This document shows, piece after piece, positions 26,876-35,190 of a stretch of DNA of 64,000 nucleotides (position 1 is its first letter; each line of letters starts with the position of its first letter). Origin of the DNA: Tenacibaculum sp. AHE14PA (GTDB taxonomy: Bacteria; Bacteroidota; Bacteroidia; Flavobacteriales; Flavobacteriaceae); the NCBI RefSeq assembly GCF_019278465.1, contig NZ_CP058983.1, forward strand, positions 1,425,501-1,489,500, read 5' to 3'. A model generated the notes under the pieces. That model searched no databases. It worked only from the letters and a program-made list of their open reading frames with translations, and was not told where the DNA came from. The translations under genes and the position numbers were made by a program.

Positions 26876-27400
26876 ATTCTTTTACCTATAAACTCTAAAA
26901 ATAAAAAATCAATCAAACTACAATACACCAAACAAAACATATTAAAAGGCGCTATTATTTATAGCACTGGAGATACGATTGCAGCACTTTTATTAAACGA
27001 TTTTTCTATATATCGGTTACTCGGAATGATGTTGATCGGAGCAACCATATATGCTTTTGAAATTCCTAATTATTTTATTTGGATTGATAAAAAAACAGCT
27101 GCTTTTACCGGCATAAAAAAAACGGTAGCAAAAACAGGTTTGGCTATCGCTTATTTTAATCCGATATGGGTTTTTAGGCACTTAGCTTTTATTAAATTAT
27201 TTTCAGGAAATTACGATGAAATAAACAAAGATTTATTAATGATTGCACTGTTATCTTTTACGGTAAATATTCCAATATCATTTACTGTTAATTTTATCAT
27301 CCAAAATAAAATACATTTAAATTGGCGTTTTATAGCCAGTGCAATTTTCTCTGCTTTAATGGCTATTTATTACGCTTTAAGTGAAACAATTTTTAATTAA
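26876..27400 (+). CDS. Multi-span membrane protein inside the xdh cluster, non-canonical start
   Basis: The first ATG (27026) lies inside what is clearly coding: upstream, in frame, the DNA reads KNKKSIKLQYTKQNILKGAI then IYSTGDTIAALLLNDFSIYR. The frame is open back to a TAG at 26873, and within it there is no ATG, GTG, TTG or CTG, only ATT (26876) and ATA (26888). Four or so membrane helices are visible. The order GD.I, R...M...G, then W.D, and a C-terminal N....VNF..Q...L..R pattern faintly recalls Mpv17/PMP22-like channels; this is a visual resemblance only. Its position between xdhB and xdhC suggests a purine-related role. The start coordinate is the limit of the open frame. Confidence 0.6.
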   Translation: MLLPINSKNKKSIKLQYTKQNILKGAIIYSTGDTIAALLLNDFSIYRLLGMMLIGATIYAFEIPNYFIWIDKKTAAFTGIKKTVAKTGLAIAYFNPIWVFRHLAFIKLFSGNYDEINKDLLMIALLSFTVNIPISFTVNFIIQNKIHLNWRFIASAIFSALMAIYYALSETIFN

Positions 27401-27483
27401 CTAATCATTAAGAATAAGATGTTGTAGTCTTCTTTAAAGGATAACTTCATCATACTTATTCGCTATGACAGTAATAACAATCA

Positions 27484-28434
27484 ATGGGATTCTGGAAATA
27501 CGTATTAGCTAAAATAAAAGACAATCAAAAAGTATATGTCTTAACAGTTATTGAGAACTTCGGGAGTTCTCCTGGAAGAAAAGGTTTTAAAATGTTAGTT
27601 GCACAAGATGGATTTATTTTTGGATCTATTGGCGGTGGTGTAATGGAGTTTACTTTGGTTGAAGAGGTTCAAAATCTTTTACAAAATGAAGATTCACCTG
27701 TATTTATAAAAAAACAGATTCATAAAGGTACTATAGAAAACGGATCTGGAATGATCTGTTCTGGTGAACAAACAATTGCTTTTCATTGTTTAGATTTTAA
27801 GCAGATATCTGTAATTGAAAGTATTTTAAGCTGTATTCAAACAGGACAAAACGGAACATTAAATTTAACGCCTAACTCATTCTGTTTTTCAAAAAAACAA
27901 CAAGAAAATCAATTTAATTATCAAATTAATTCAAATTCTGATTGGTATTTTAATGAATATATAGGTTATAAAGAAACTTTATATATTGTTGGCGGAGGGC
28001 ATGTTGGAGTAGCTGTTTCAGAAACGTTTGTAAAACTTGGGTTTTATGTAGTTGTTTTTGACAATAGAGAAAACCTCAACACTCTCGAAAATAATAATTT
28101 CGCACATAAAAAATTAGTTGTTGATTATAATGATATCAACAACCATATTCCTGAAGGAAAAATAAGTTATATAGCTATTATGACCAACAAATACACCGAT
28201 GATAAATTGGTTTTAAGTAAACTACTTAAAAACGATTATAAATTTATTGGTGTTTTAGGCAGTAAGGCAAAATTAGAAACAATGTGGGAGGTTTTACGAA
28301 ACGAAAAACACTCGCAAAAAGAGTTAGATGCTGTTTATGCTCCTATTGGTTTATCAATAAAAAGTGAAACTCCAGAAGAAATTGCCATTAGTATCGCTGC
28401 TCAAATTATTCAGCTAAAAAACCTAAATAAATAA
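27484..28434 (+). CDS. xdhC: XdhC-family molybdenum cofactor insertion protein
   Basis: 316 residues. The N-terminal XdhC/CoxI domain (FGSSPGRKGFKMLVAQDGFI then GSIGGGVMEFTLVEEV) is followed by a Rossmann domain (about 165-316: IVGGGHVGVAVSETFVKLGF, FDNRE) and a C-terminal APIGLSIKSETPEEIAISIAA. XdhC binds Mo cofactor, protects it during sulfuration and inserts it into xanthine dehydrogenase. It completes the xdhAB cluster, about 80 bases after the membrane protein, and is convergent with proC. Confidence 0.93.
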   Translation: MGFWKYVLAKIKDNQKVYVLTVIENFGSSPGRKGFKMLVAQDGFIFGSIGGGVMEFTLVEEVQNLLQNEDSPVFIKKQIHKGTIENGSGMICSGEQTIAFHCLDFKQISVIESILSCIQTGQNGTLNLTPNSFCFSKKQQENQFNYQINSNSDWYFNEYIGYKETLYIVGGGHVGVAVSETFVKLGFYVVVFDNRENLNTLENNNFAHKKLVVDYNDINNHIPEGKISYIAIMTNKYTDDKLVLSKLLKNDYKFIGVLGSKAKLETMWEVLRNEKHSQKELDAVYAPIGLSIKSETPEEIAISIAAQIIQLKNLNK

Positions 28435-28460
28435 TTTTAAAAAAATGTATTAAACTATTT

Positions 28461-29267
28461 TTAATGCTCTTCTCCTAATTCTACCGCTCTACTAAATGCT
28501 GCAAAAGCTGCTTCTTTTATCAACTCATTCACATTATTATCTTCCATAGAATCTAATGCTGCACGCGTTGTACCACCTTTTGAAGCTACTTTTTCCATCC
28601 AAGAATTAGGTGAAATATTCGACTGATTAAAAAGTTCGATAGCTCCTGCAAAAGTTTGAGTAACTAATACTGTAGAATCTTTTTTCGAGAAACCCATTTT
28701 TAATGCTGCTTCCATCATGCTTTGCATAAAGTAAAAAACATAGGCAGGTCCACTTCCTGAAATTCCCGTAGAAGCATCAATTAATTTCTCACTAGAAACC
28801 TGAATAGATTTACCTGTAGTAGCCAATAAACTTTCCACCGTTAGCATTTCTATTCTAGATACCTCATCAGAAACCACAAAAGAGGTTAAACCTTTACCTA
28901 TTTGTGCTGGTAAATTTGGCATTGCTCTAACAATCTTTTTTAAGCCTGTTAACTCTTCAATAGACTCTATAGTAACACCTGCCATTATAGATACTATTAT
29001 TTGCTCGTTTTGCACAAGTAGCTTTATAGTATTAAACACATTTATTGCGTGGTGTGGTTTTACAGCGATAAAAATAATATCTGCCTTAGGAACACAATCT
29101 TCTAGTTTCTCAAAAGTATCAAAATGTGCTATTTTATGAAGCTCTTTAAGTTTTTCTTCAGATTTATCTAAAACCATAATATTCTTTTTCTTAAGAAGTT
29201 TAGATTTAGACATTCCTTCTGCATAGGTTAACCCCATATTTCCTGCACCAATTACAAGTACTTTCAT
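28461..29267 (-). CDS. proC: Pyrroline-5-carboxylate reductase
   Basis: 268 residues, normal length. The NAD(P)-binding Rossmann fold starts VLVIGAGNMGLTYAEGM; the family pattern continues with FIAVKPHHAINV, SIMAGVTIESIEELTG, IVRAMPNLPAQIGKG and the C-terminal GISGSGPAYVFYFMQSM plus SKGGTTRAALDSME. Catalyses the last step of proline synthesis. Monocistronic; proA/proB are not in the window. Confidence 0.96.
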   Translation of the reverse strand: MKVLVIGAGNMGLTYAEGMSKSKLLKKKNIMVLDKSEEKLKELHKIAHFDTFEKLEDCVPKADIIFIAVKPHHAINVFNTIKLLVQNEQIIVSIMAGVTIESIEELTGLKKIVRAMPNLPAQIGKGLTSFVVSDEVSRIEMLTVESLLATTGKSIQVSSEKLIDASTGISGSGPAYVFYFMQSMMEAALKMGFSKKDSTVLVTQTFAGAIELFNQSNISPNSWMEKVASKGGTTRAALDSMEDNNVNELIKEAAFAAFSRAVELGEEH

Positions 29268-29315
29268 GTGTTTTTATATTTTTTGAATAAGTTAGATTGT
29301 TAATTTATAAATGTA

Positions 29316-29507
29316 CTATACGAATAACATACAGTCTTCACAATCTTTTACTTCTCCATAATACGTTTCTCTATATTTATGTACAGTTTTAAGAGGTAAC
29401 CCAAGTAAATATTTTTTAATGTATGTTACTTTTGTTGTTAGCTCACCCATAGGGATACTGTATCTTTTTTCTTGAATAGTTTTTCTTTTGATGTATATCA
29501 GTTTCAT
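29316..29507 (-). CDS. 63-residue hypothetical protein with a C-terminal CxxC
   Basis: A small basic protein with a strand-rich middle (KKYLLGLPLKTVHKYRETYY) and the ending KDCEDCMLFV, a CxxC that could bind metal or form a disulfide. No signal or membrane segment. The composition is coding-like and it has an ATG start, but I cannot name a family. It lies upstream of proC on the same strand, about 50 bases away. Confidence 0.5.
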   Translation of the reverse strand: MKLIYIKRKTIQEKRYSIPMGELTTKVTYIKKYLLGLPLKTVHKYRETYYGEVKDCEDCMLFV

Positions 29508-29605
29508 ATAATTGTTTTTAATTAATATTATTTTTATAAAGGAATCATGCTGTTATAGCTAATTAATAGCCATAAACATATAGAAAAGTAACAAATTGCT
29601 TTTAC

Positions 29606-29640
29606 ACCTATTCTTACTTAACTTAATAAGTTGAATAGGT
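29606..29640. other. Stable hairpin in the proC-HAD intergenic region
   Basis: Perfect 8-base arms ACCTATTC/GAATAGGT with an inner partly paired ACTTA/TAAGT. It lacks an adjacent T run, so it is not an obvious terminator. Confidence 0.4.
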
Positions 29641-29703
29641 AATATTGCAATATTTTTAAAGTATGTAGCGATAGCCTAATTAAAGGCCGACTGTTCTTAA
29701 CAG

Positions 29704-29733
29704 AAAAAAATTGTTACAAGACTTGGCTTGTAA
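29704..29733 (-). terminator. Terminator of the 33-codon microprotein unit
   Basis: On the minus strand TTACAAG-loop-CTTGTAA is followed after three bases by seven T residues. The hairpin begins 2 bases past the microprotein stop codon. Confidence 0.5.
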
Positions 29734-29734
29734 A

Positions 29735-29836
29735 CTAAGAAGCAGGAGGTATGAATTTATCTGATTGATTTCTAAAAACCAGATAATTAAAAGTTAATAC
29801 TCGTGAATTTTGTTGTTCAGTATTTTTCTGTACCAT
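29735..29836 (-). CDS. 33-residue microprotein with its own promoter and terminator
   Basis: The ORF begins with MVQKNTEQQNSRVLT, continues FNYLVFRNQSDKF and ends IPPAS and TAG. It is polar, with no membrane segment and no signal. A TAAATTTG promoter element ends 4 bases before the ATG, so the mRNA would be almost leaderless, and a hairpin plus T run follows the stop. I do not recognise the peptide. It is not an attenuator leader by composition, since no amino acid is repeated in a run. The rest of 29508-30034 holds several AT-rich hairpins (one at 29606-29640 with ACCTATTC/GAATAGGT arms) but no other gene I can support. Confidence 0.45.
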   Translation of the reverse strand: MVQKNTEQQNSRVLTFNYLVFRNQSDKFIPPAS

Positions 29837-29840
29837 GGTG

Positions 29841-29848
29841 CAAATTTA
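29841..29848 (-). promoter_or_regulatory. Bacteroidota -7 element (TAAATTTG) for the microprotein
   Basis: A perfect TAnnTTTG match on the minus strand with a TTGG-type -33 element 17 bases upstream. Confidence 0.5.
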
Positions 29849-30034
29849 CAAAAACAAACAACCACCAACAAATACTCTTTGTTAAGATTATTATAAAGCT
29901 AAATATTTAAAAACAAAACACTTACCTATGAATTATTACACTAATAATTATAAGCTACTATTATTGTAAATAACATAATTATATACCTAAAAATTATTAA
30001 ACCAATTATTTTATGTAGTAATAATTGATAAAAA

Positions 30035-30697
30035 CTAAACGATGTTTTTTACTAAATTATATTTAATTTCGTTGTAATTAGAGATTATTTTCTGTGCTAA
30101 TGTGTAATCTTGCGCTTTAGAATGCTCACTTTTATACGCTACACAATAAATTCCGCCATCATAAGCAGCTTTTATTCCGTTTGTAGAATCTTCTATAACC
30201 AAACATTCTTCTTTCTTAAAACCTGCAATTTCAGCTGCTTTTAAAAAAATTTCTGGATGCGGTTTTGAAGCCTTTAAATCTGCACCACTAATCTTTCCTT
30301 TAAAATATTGATTTAAATCAAATTTATTAAAAACATTATCAATCGTCACCATAGAGGCAGACGATGCTAAAACGAGTGTTATTCTGTTTGCGTAATAATC
30401 TTTAATTAAATCTAAAACACCTTCTAATAATTGCAAATCATTTTTATCAGAAAAAAAGAGCTCTTTAAAAAAAGCTCTTTTGTAAGCAACTAATTCGGTA
30501 GCTGCTATAGATAAGTTAAACTTGCTAACTAAATCTTTACAAATATCTATGGTTGATTGCCCTGTGTAAGCATTATATAATTCTTGAGAAACTTCGATTC
30601 CTACTTTAGCAAACATTAAAAAATATGCTTGTTTATGTAATGGTTCGGTGTCTACAATTACACCATCCATATCGAATAAAACTGCTTTTAAAGCCAT
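30035..30697 (-). CDS. HAD-superfamily hydrolase, beta-phosphoglucomutase-like
   Basis: Start taken at ATG 30697 (MALKAVLFDMDGVIVDTEPL); the longer frame runs back over the promoter element. 220 residues. HAD motif I DMDGVIVDTEP (nucleophile and acid Asp), a helical cap (about 15-90), motif II ASSAS, motif III Lys in KASKPHPEIFLKAAE and motif IV VIEDSTNGIKAA. This is the subfamily of beta-phosphoglucomutase and sugar-phosphate phosphatases; the substrate cannot be told. Downstream neighbours on the strand are unrelated. Confidence 0.88.
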   Translation of the reverse strand: MALKAVLFDMDGVIVDTEPLHKQAYFLMFAKVGIEVSQELYNAYTGQSTIDICKDLVSKFNLSIAATELVAYKRAFFKELFFSDKNDLQLLEGVLDLIKDYYANRITLVLASSASMVTIDNVFNKFDLNQYFKGKISGADLKASKPHPEIFLKAAEIAGFKKEECLVIEDSTNGIKAAYDGGIYCVAYKSEHSKAQDYTLAQKIISNYNEIKYNLVKNIV

Positions 30698-30720
30698 TGT
30701 GTTTAGTTTGTGTTGTTTTA

Positions 30721-30728
30721 CAAAAATA
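30721..30728 (-). promoter_or_regulatory. Bacteroidota -7 element (TATTTTTG) for the HAD gene
   Basis: A TAnnTTTG match 24 bases upstream of the chosen HAD start. Its position inside the longer ORF supports the internal ATG. Confidence 0.45.
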
Positions 30729-30752
30729 AGCAATTGCCTCTTTAGCTAGCTA

Positions 30753-31379
30753 TTATTTTTTCTGACATTGTTTTAATACTTCTTCTGCCCTATCTAACAT
30801 AAATTTAGGATAAAACTTTTCTGTTATTTTTTCTGTCTTGCCTAGTTCAATAGCTCTTTTAATATCTTTACAAAAAGGCGCTGTAGATTGTCCGAAAAAA
30901 TTAGCCGCTCCCATATCTGCTTGTGCCTTACTTAATATAACTCTTGGGTTGTTAGGAGCTAATTTAAATGCTTTTGAATATAACGCTCCGTTTTTCATAG
31001 ACATTGACATCCCGTATTTCTGTCCGTCAAAAGCCATGTAAGCCGTATTTAACAATGCTTGTGTTATTAAAATTTCTGGGTTATTTGGTGAAACAGCTGT
31101 TGCTGTATCTAAAAATTCTTGTGCCTTGTTAAGTTTCGCTTTTAAAACAGCTTCGTCTTTTACGCCAAAACTTCCAACAATTTCAATCGTTGCTGCGTAA
31201 AACGGAGGTAACCAGTTTTCTTTTTCGGCTTTAGAAATACGCTCAAATAACTGACTAGCTTCTGTTGTTTTATCTGACTGCCAAAGCTCAAAACCTTTGG
31301 TCATACCTTTTTCATATTTACTTTGCGCTGATAAGTTTATAGCTAATAGTAATACTAGTAATGTGATTATCTTTTTCAT
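30753..31379 (-). CDS. Secreted TPR-like helical protein
   Basis: 208 residues. A signal peptide (MKKIITLLVLLLAINLSAQ) is followed by helical repeat units: MTKGFELWQSDKTTEASQLF, PPFYAATIEIV, LNKAQEFLDTATAVSPNNPE, SKAFKLAPNNPRVILSKAQA. The pairing of A-helix and SPNNPE/APNNPR turns is typical of TPRs. Probably a periplasmic scaffold. Six bases after the DUF2141 gene, so cotranscribed with it. Confidence 0.8.
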   Translation of the reverse strand: MKKIITLLVLLLAINLSAQSKYEKGMTKGFELWQSDKTTEASQLFERISKAEKENWLPPFYAATIEIVGSFGVKDEAVLKAKLNKAQEFLDTATAVSPNNPEILITQALLNTAYMAFDGQKYGMSMSMKNGALYSKAFKLAPNNPRVILSKAQADMGAANFFGQSTAPFCKDIKRAIELGKTEKITEKFYPKFMLDRAEEVLKQCQKK

Positions 31380-31385
31380 GTTTTT

Positions 31386-31805
31386 TTAGTTTATCTTAAT
31401 TGATAATTTTATATTTTTTGATACTTTAAATTTTGCATTTTTATATTTTGGTGGCCCCATAAAACCTGTTGCATCATTAGAAATACCTATTGGTTCTTTT
31501 GGAATTCCGAAAAAATTAGTATCCATTTTTTTATTATTATTTGCATCATGAAAAGCAGAAATTGCGTAAGTTCCTATTGCTATATCCTTGAATACTACTG
31601 TTGCTTTTTTATCAATAACTTTTGCAATTGTACCTTTTAAAGGTTTCTTTAAAAAAGAATCTTCAGAATTATATAAAGCAATATATAAATCTCCTTTGTC
31701 TGATTTCATTCCGTTAAATTCTATAGTAACGGTTTGTGTTTCTTGAGCTAGAGCGCTTAAAACTCCACTTAAAATAAATATTGATGCTAAAACTATTTTT
31801 TTCAT
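31386..31805 (-). CDS. DUF2141 domain-containing exported protein
   Basis: 139 residues with a signal peptide (to about residue 20, SALAQ). The rest is a DUF2141 domain: VTIEFNGMKSDKGDLYIALY, IGTYAISAFHDANNNKKMDT, FFGIPKEPIGISNDATG. This small beta-sandwich is common in Bacteroidota and Proteobacteria and has no established function. First gene of a pair with the TPR-like gene. Confidence 0.9.
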   Translation of the reverse strand: MKKIVLASIFILSGVLSALAQETQTVTIEFNGMKSDKGDLYIALYNSEDSFLKKPLKGTIAKVIDKKATVVFKDIAIGTYAISAFHDANNNKKMDTNFFGIPKEPIGISNDATGFMGPPKYKNAKFKVSKNIKLSIKIN

Positions 31806-31888
31806 TGTTTTTATTTTTTATTGATGATTCAAATATCTTGACTTTCTTTCTATTTTTATCAAGAATAGCGCCGAATTGTTGTATTTTA

Positions 31889-32695
31889 TTACTCAACCGT
31901 TAAAAGTTTATCAATTTCTATAAATATCTTTTTTGTTTCCTGACTAAAAGCTTCTAAATGTCCTTTATCAGAAGTAAAAAAAGTTTTAGGTTCTTGTGCA
32001 TTTTTAAAAACAATCTGTGCATGACTTATGGGAATCGTTTTATCTACTTTACCATGTATTATTAATTTAGGCAAGTTTTTAATTGCTTTGATCTCTTCTT
32101 TAGATGGATATACTTTGCCTAAAACACTTTCTATATATGTATGTGCTGGTTTTGGCGCATACAATTTAGCTACATCTGCAAAAGATGAAAAACCGCCATC
32201 TAAAATTAAAGCATCAACCTCTTCTTGATGATTTTTAGTAAAGTTTGTAGCAATTTGGCAACCTAAAGACGCTCCTAATACAATTAATTTTGTGCCTTTT
32301 ATGTCTTTATTTTCTTTCATTTTATTAAAGACAATAATTACATCTTCCTGTACGTTTTTATGTGTTGACTTTCCGGTTGATTTACCATAACCTCTAAAGT
32401 CAACCGCATACACTTGGTATCCATTAGCTATCATAGGTTTAATCATGTACATATAAGTTGATATATTTCCTCCGGCTCCATGAAAAAATAAAATTGTTGC
32501 CTTCGGAGGTGTTTTTGGCTGAAAAAAAGCGGTGTGAATTGTATCTTTTTCTACTGAAATAAAATCTTCTGAAAAAGGTGTTTTAATTTCTTTCCATTCT
32601 TTTTTAGGATAATAAAATTTGTCTTCAAATTGCGCATTTACAAACTGAAAAACAAATAGTAATAAAACTGTCATGGTAATTTTCATCGTTCTCAT
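31889..32695 (-). CDS. Exported alpha/beta hydrolase
   Basis: 268 residues (start may be Met1 or Met4). A signal peptide ends near VNAQ. Fold signatures: oxyanion region FFHGAGGNIS, VDFRGYGKSTG, nucleophile elbow VLGASLGCQ (Ser), acid region LIIHGKVDKTIP (Asp) and C-terminal His in DKGHLEAF. Close to the BAAT/serine-aminopeptidase-like lipase group (e.g. the YfhR/BEM46 layout). Substrate unknown. It is upstream of DUF2141 on the same strand with about 80 bases between. Confidence 0.85.
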   Translation of the reverse strand: MRTMKITMTVLLLFVFQFVNAQFEDKFYYPKKEWKEIKTPFSEDFISVEKDTIHTAFFQPKTPPKATILFFHGAGGNISTYMYMIKPMIANGYQVYAVDFRGYGKSTGKSTHKNVQEDVIIVFNKMKENKDIKGTKLIVLGASLGCQIATNFTKNHQEEVDALILDGGFSSFADVAKLYAPKPAHTYIESVLGKVYPSKEEIKAIKNLPKLIIHGKVDKTIPISHAQIVFKNAQEPKTFFTSDKGHLEAFSQETKKIFIEIDKLLTVE

Positions 32696-32809
32696 TATTT
32701 ATGTATTATACTTCAAATATCTTTTATTTAAACAGAGCTCGCCAAAACATGTTACTCAGTTGTTCGTTTTCACGACTGAACTGTAATGTTTTTTCTTACT
32801 TTCTTTTAA

Positions 32810-34966
32810 TTACAAATTATCTAATTGATTATCTTTCTTATTATCGCTGATTGTCCAAAAGAAACCAACAAAGAAAAACCGATCTGCATTAGGCACAATT
32901 GCTTGCCTATCAAAAACACCGTTCATATTCGGTGTGTTTTTATAATTATAACCAAATACATTCTGATGCCCTAAAACGTTGTTTACTGAGAAATACAATA
33001 TTTTTTGCTGACTAATTAAATACGCCCAATTTACACTTACCGAATTATAATTTTTAGTTTTGTTATTCAAAAATCCTGTTTTATTAGGATTCGTGTAATT
33101 TCTACCAGAAGCAAAATTGTAACTAAAGCCTACCTGACTTTTTAAATCTTTAATAAAGTGTTTTCCTACCACTGATAAATTATGTGCCGATGCAAAATTT
33201 GGTGTAGCCGTTGTTGGATAGTTTTTATAATTTCTTTCGGTATCTAAAAACGAATATGAGACCCAATAATCGGTGTTTTTTACACTTTTATTATCTCTCC
33301 AAAAAACATCAATTCCTTTAGCATAACCATTTCCTAAATTCGAATAATTAGTGGTTGGTAAAAAAGAACCTGTATCATATTTTACTAAATCTTGGTATTT
33401 TTTATAATAACCTTCTACTCTAAAAATCTGTTTGTTTTTTACATATTGATAATTCGCTATAAAATGCGACGTGTTTTCTGCTTTAAAATCAGTATTAAAT
33501 TTTAAATAATCATTTTTAGGGTTCTGAAAAAAGCGTCCGTACGCAAAAGAAAACTGTGCGTTTTTTCCTGATTTATAAGCAATAGATGCTCTTGGCGAAA
33601 AGGTAAACTCGTTTAACAATTCAGAATAATCGCCACGAATACCTATTTTTGATGCTAACTTTTTAGAGAAAAATATATCAGCCTCTGCATAAGTTCCTAA
33701 AATATTATTATCAAATCCGTATTTATAAGCTTCGTTCGTTACGTTCTTATAATTTTCTTTAAAATCGGTGACAAAATACTCTGCTCCGAAATTTAATTTA
33801 AATCGATTCGAAAAACGTTTCTTCATAGCTACTTTAAAATGTGCTGAGTTTTCTTCATCAGTAATTTCATCATCAACAACTTTAATAATAGCCTGATCAT
33901 TTGTAAAACTTACACCTGTGGCAATTTTCCATCCATCACCAAAACTATTTTTATAAGAGCTATTAAAATATAAGTTTCTGTTTGTTAATCCAAAACGCAC
34001 ATCTTCTTCATAATTTATATCTTCTTGGGTTAAATCGAAATCAGTATAACTAAACGCTCCGTACACTTTTAATAGCGATTCGTTTTTAAACTTAAAACGA
34101 TATACTGCCTCACCACTAAACGATTGCACTGGTTTATGCCACGTATTTCTGTCTTGAAAAGCCGATTGATACGGTGCTAAATTAATATACGATGCATTAA
34201 CACTTAATGAATTTTTGCCAAAAACCTGTGTATTACCAACCCCTAAACCAACTGTCATAAAAGATAAATCTGTTTTTTCTTCAACAACTTCATCCGTTGT
34301 ATTTAATAACAATACACTCGATAATGCTTGTCCGTATTCTGCAGAATAACCTCCGGTAGAAAAAGTGATTCCTTTAAATAAAAATGGAGAAAATCGACCA
34401 CGAGAAGGAATATTATTTGCTGATGGCGAGTACGGTTTAAAAACTCTAATTCCGTCTACAAAAATTTGCGTTTCTTCGGCATCACCACCCCGAACAAAAA
34501 GTCGCCCATCTTCATCAACAGTTGATGTTCCTGGTAAGGTTTGTAAAGCGCCAACAAAATCGCCCAATGCACTTGCCGTTGTTACAATATCTAACGGTTT
34601 TAAAGCAGTTACTTTTGCATTGTCTCCTGCTTCAAAAGTTCCAGCGTTTATAGTTACAGCATCTAAAGTATTTACATCTTCACGTAATTTAATTTTTAAC
34701 TTATTAAACTCTTTTACATCTGCTAATTTCGAAAATGTTTCGAAAGAGATAAAAGAAACTATTAATGTTCTTGTTCCTACTTCTGATGTTGAAAAAGAAA
34801 AAATTCCGTTATTATCTGTTGATGTGCCATCATATGTTCCGTCTAAATATACATTTGCTCCTTCAATCGGATTTCCTTTGTTATCTGTTACATTTCCTGA
34901 AATAATTGTTTGTGCAACCACATAACCCTGAATTAATAAGCATAAAATAAATAATAATTGTTTCAT
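32810..34966 (-). CDS. TonB-dependent receptor (CarboxypepD_reg-like N-terminus)
   Basis: 718 residues from ATG 34966 (MKQLLFILCLL); the upstream extension has no signal-peptide character and is excluded. After the signal peptide comes a CarboxypepD_reg-like Ig domain (about 20-100, IISGNVTDNKGNPIEGANVY), a plug domain (about 120-220, with FVRGGDAEETQIFVDGIRVF) and a beta-barrel ending in an aromatic strand FFFVGFFWTIS. It imports a ligand across the outer membrane using TonB-ExbBD. No SusD partner or ligand-specific enzyme lies nearby, so the substrate is unknown. Confidence 0.92.
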   Translation of the reverse strand: MKQLLFILCLLIQGYVVAQTIISGNVTDNKGNPIEGANVYLDGTYDGTSTDNNGIFSFSTSEVGTRTLIVSFISFETFSKLADVKEFNKLKIKLREDVNTLDAVTINAGTFEAGDNAKVTALKPLDIVTTASALGDFVGALQTLPGTSTVDEDGRLFVRGGDAEETQIFVDGIRVFKPYSPSANNIPSRGRFSPFLFKGITFSTGGYSAEYGQALSSVLLLNTTDEVVEEKTDLSFMTVGLGVGNTQVFGKNSLSVNASYINLAPYQSAFQDRNTWHKPVQSFSGEAVYRFKFKNESLLKVYGAFSYTDFDLTQEDINYEEDVRFGLTNRNLYFNSSYKNSFGDGWKIATGVSFTNDQAIIKVVDDEITDEENSAHFKVAMKKRFSNRFKLNFGAEYFVTDFKENYKNVTNEAYKYGFDNNILGTYAEADIFFSKKLASKIGIRGDYSELLNEFTFSPRASIAYKSGKNAQFSFAYGRFFQNPKNDYLKFNTDFKAENTSHFIANYQYVKNKQIFRVEGYYKKYQDLVKYDTGSFLPTTNYSNLGNGYAKGIDVFWRDNKSVKNTDYWVSYSFLDTERNYKNYPTTATPNFASAHNLSVVGKHFIKDLKSQVGFSYNFASGRNYTNPNKTGFLNNKTKNYNSVSVNWAYLISQQKILYFSVNNVLGHQNVFGYNYKNTPNMNGVFDRQAIVPNADRFFFVGFFWTISDNKKDNQLDNL

Positions 34967-35190
34967 TGTTTTTGTTATTTGATAGTACAAAATTGCTTTC
35001 TTTTTAAAACTTAACATAAAAAGACACACTCAACTGTATAAATTTAATGACCAATTGTTCATTTATCAGAAATTAAATAGTATCCTCTTAAAAATAGGTT
35101 CTTTTATTTATATGGGTTCGTAAAATTTAAGACTATAAAGCACTGTAAAACTCATTAAAACTGTATTTTTACATAGTCTAAAAAATCACA

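Noticed and set aside
29640..29800. On the plus strand this stretch (GATAGCC..., hairpins, GAAGCAGGAGG) looked like the 3' end and omega-RNA of an IS200/IS605 (TnpB) element
   Set aside because: No TnpB coding remnant lies upstream, the expected terminal hairpin is missing, and the same bases read as a promoter-ORF-terminator unit on the minus strand, which explains more of the structure.
34365..34925. 186-codon plus-strand ORF opposite the first TonB receptor
   Set aside because: It is the complement of well-supported receptor coding sequence and has no coherent protein features.
34967..35029. Upstream extension of the first TonB receptor frame (21 codons)
   Set aside because: The extension precedes a normal signal peptide and would destroy it; the ATG at 34966 gives the canonical start.
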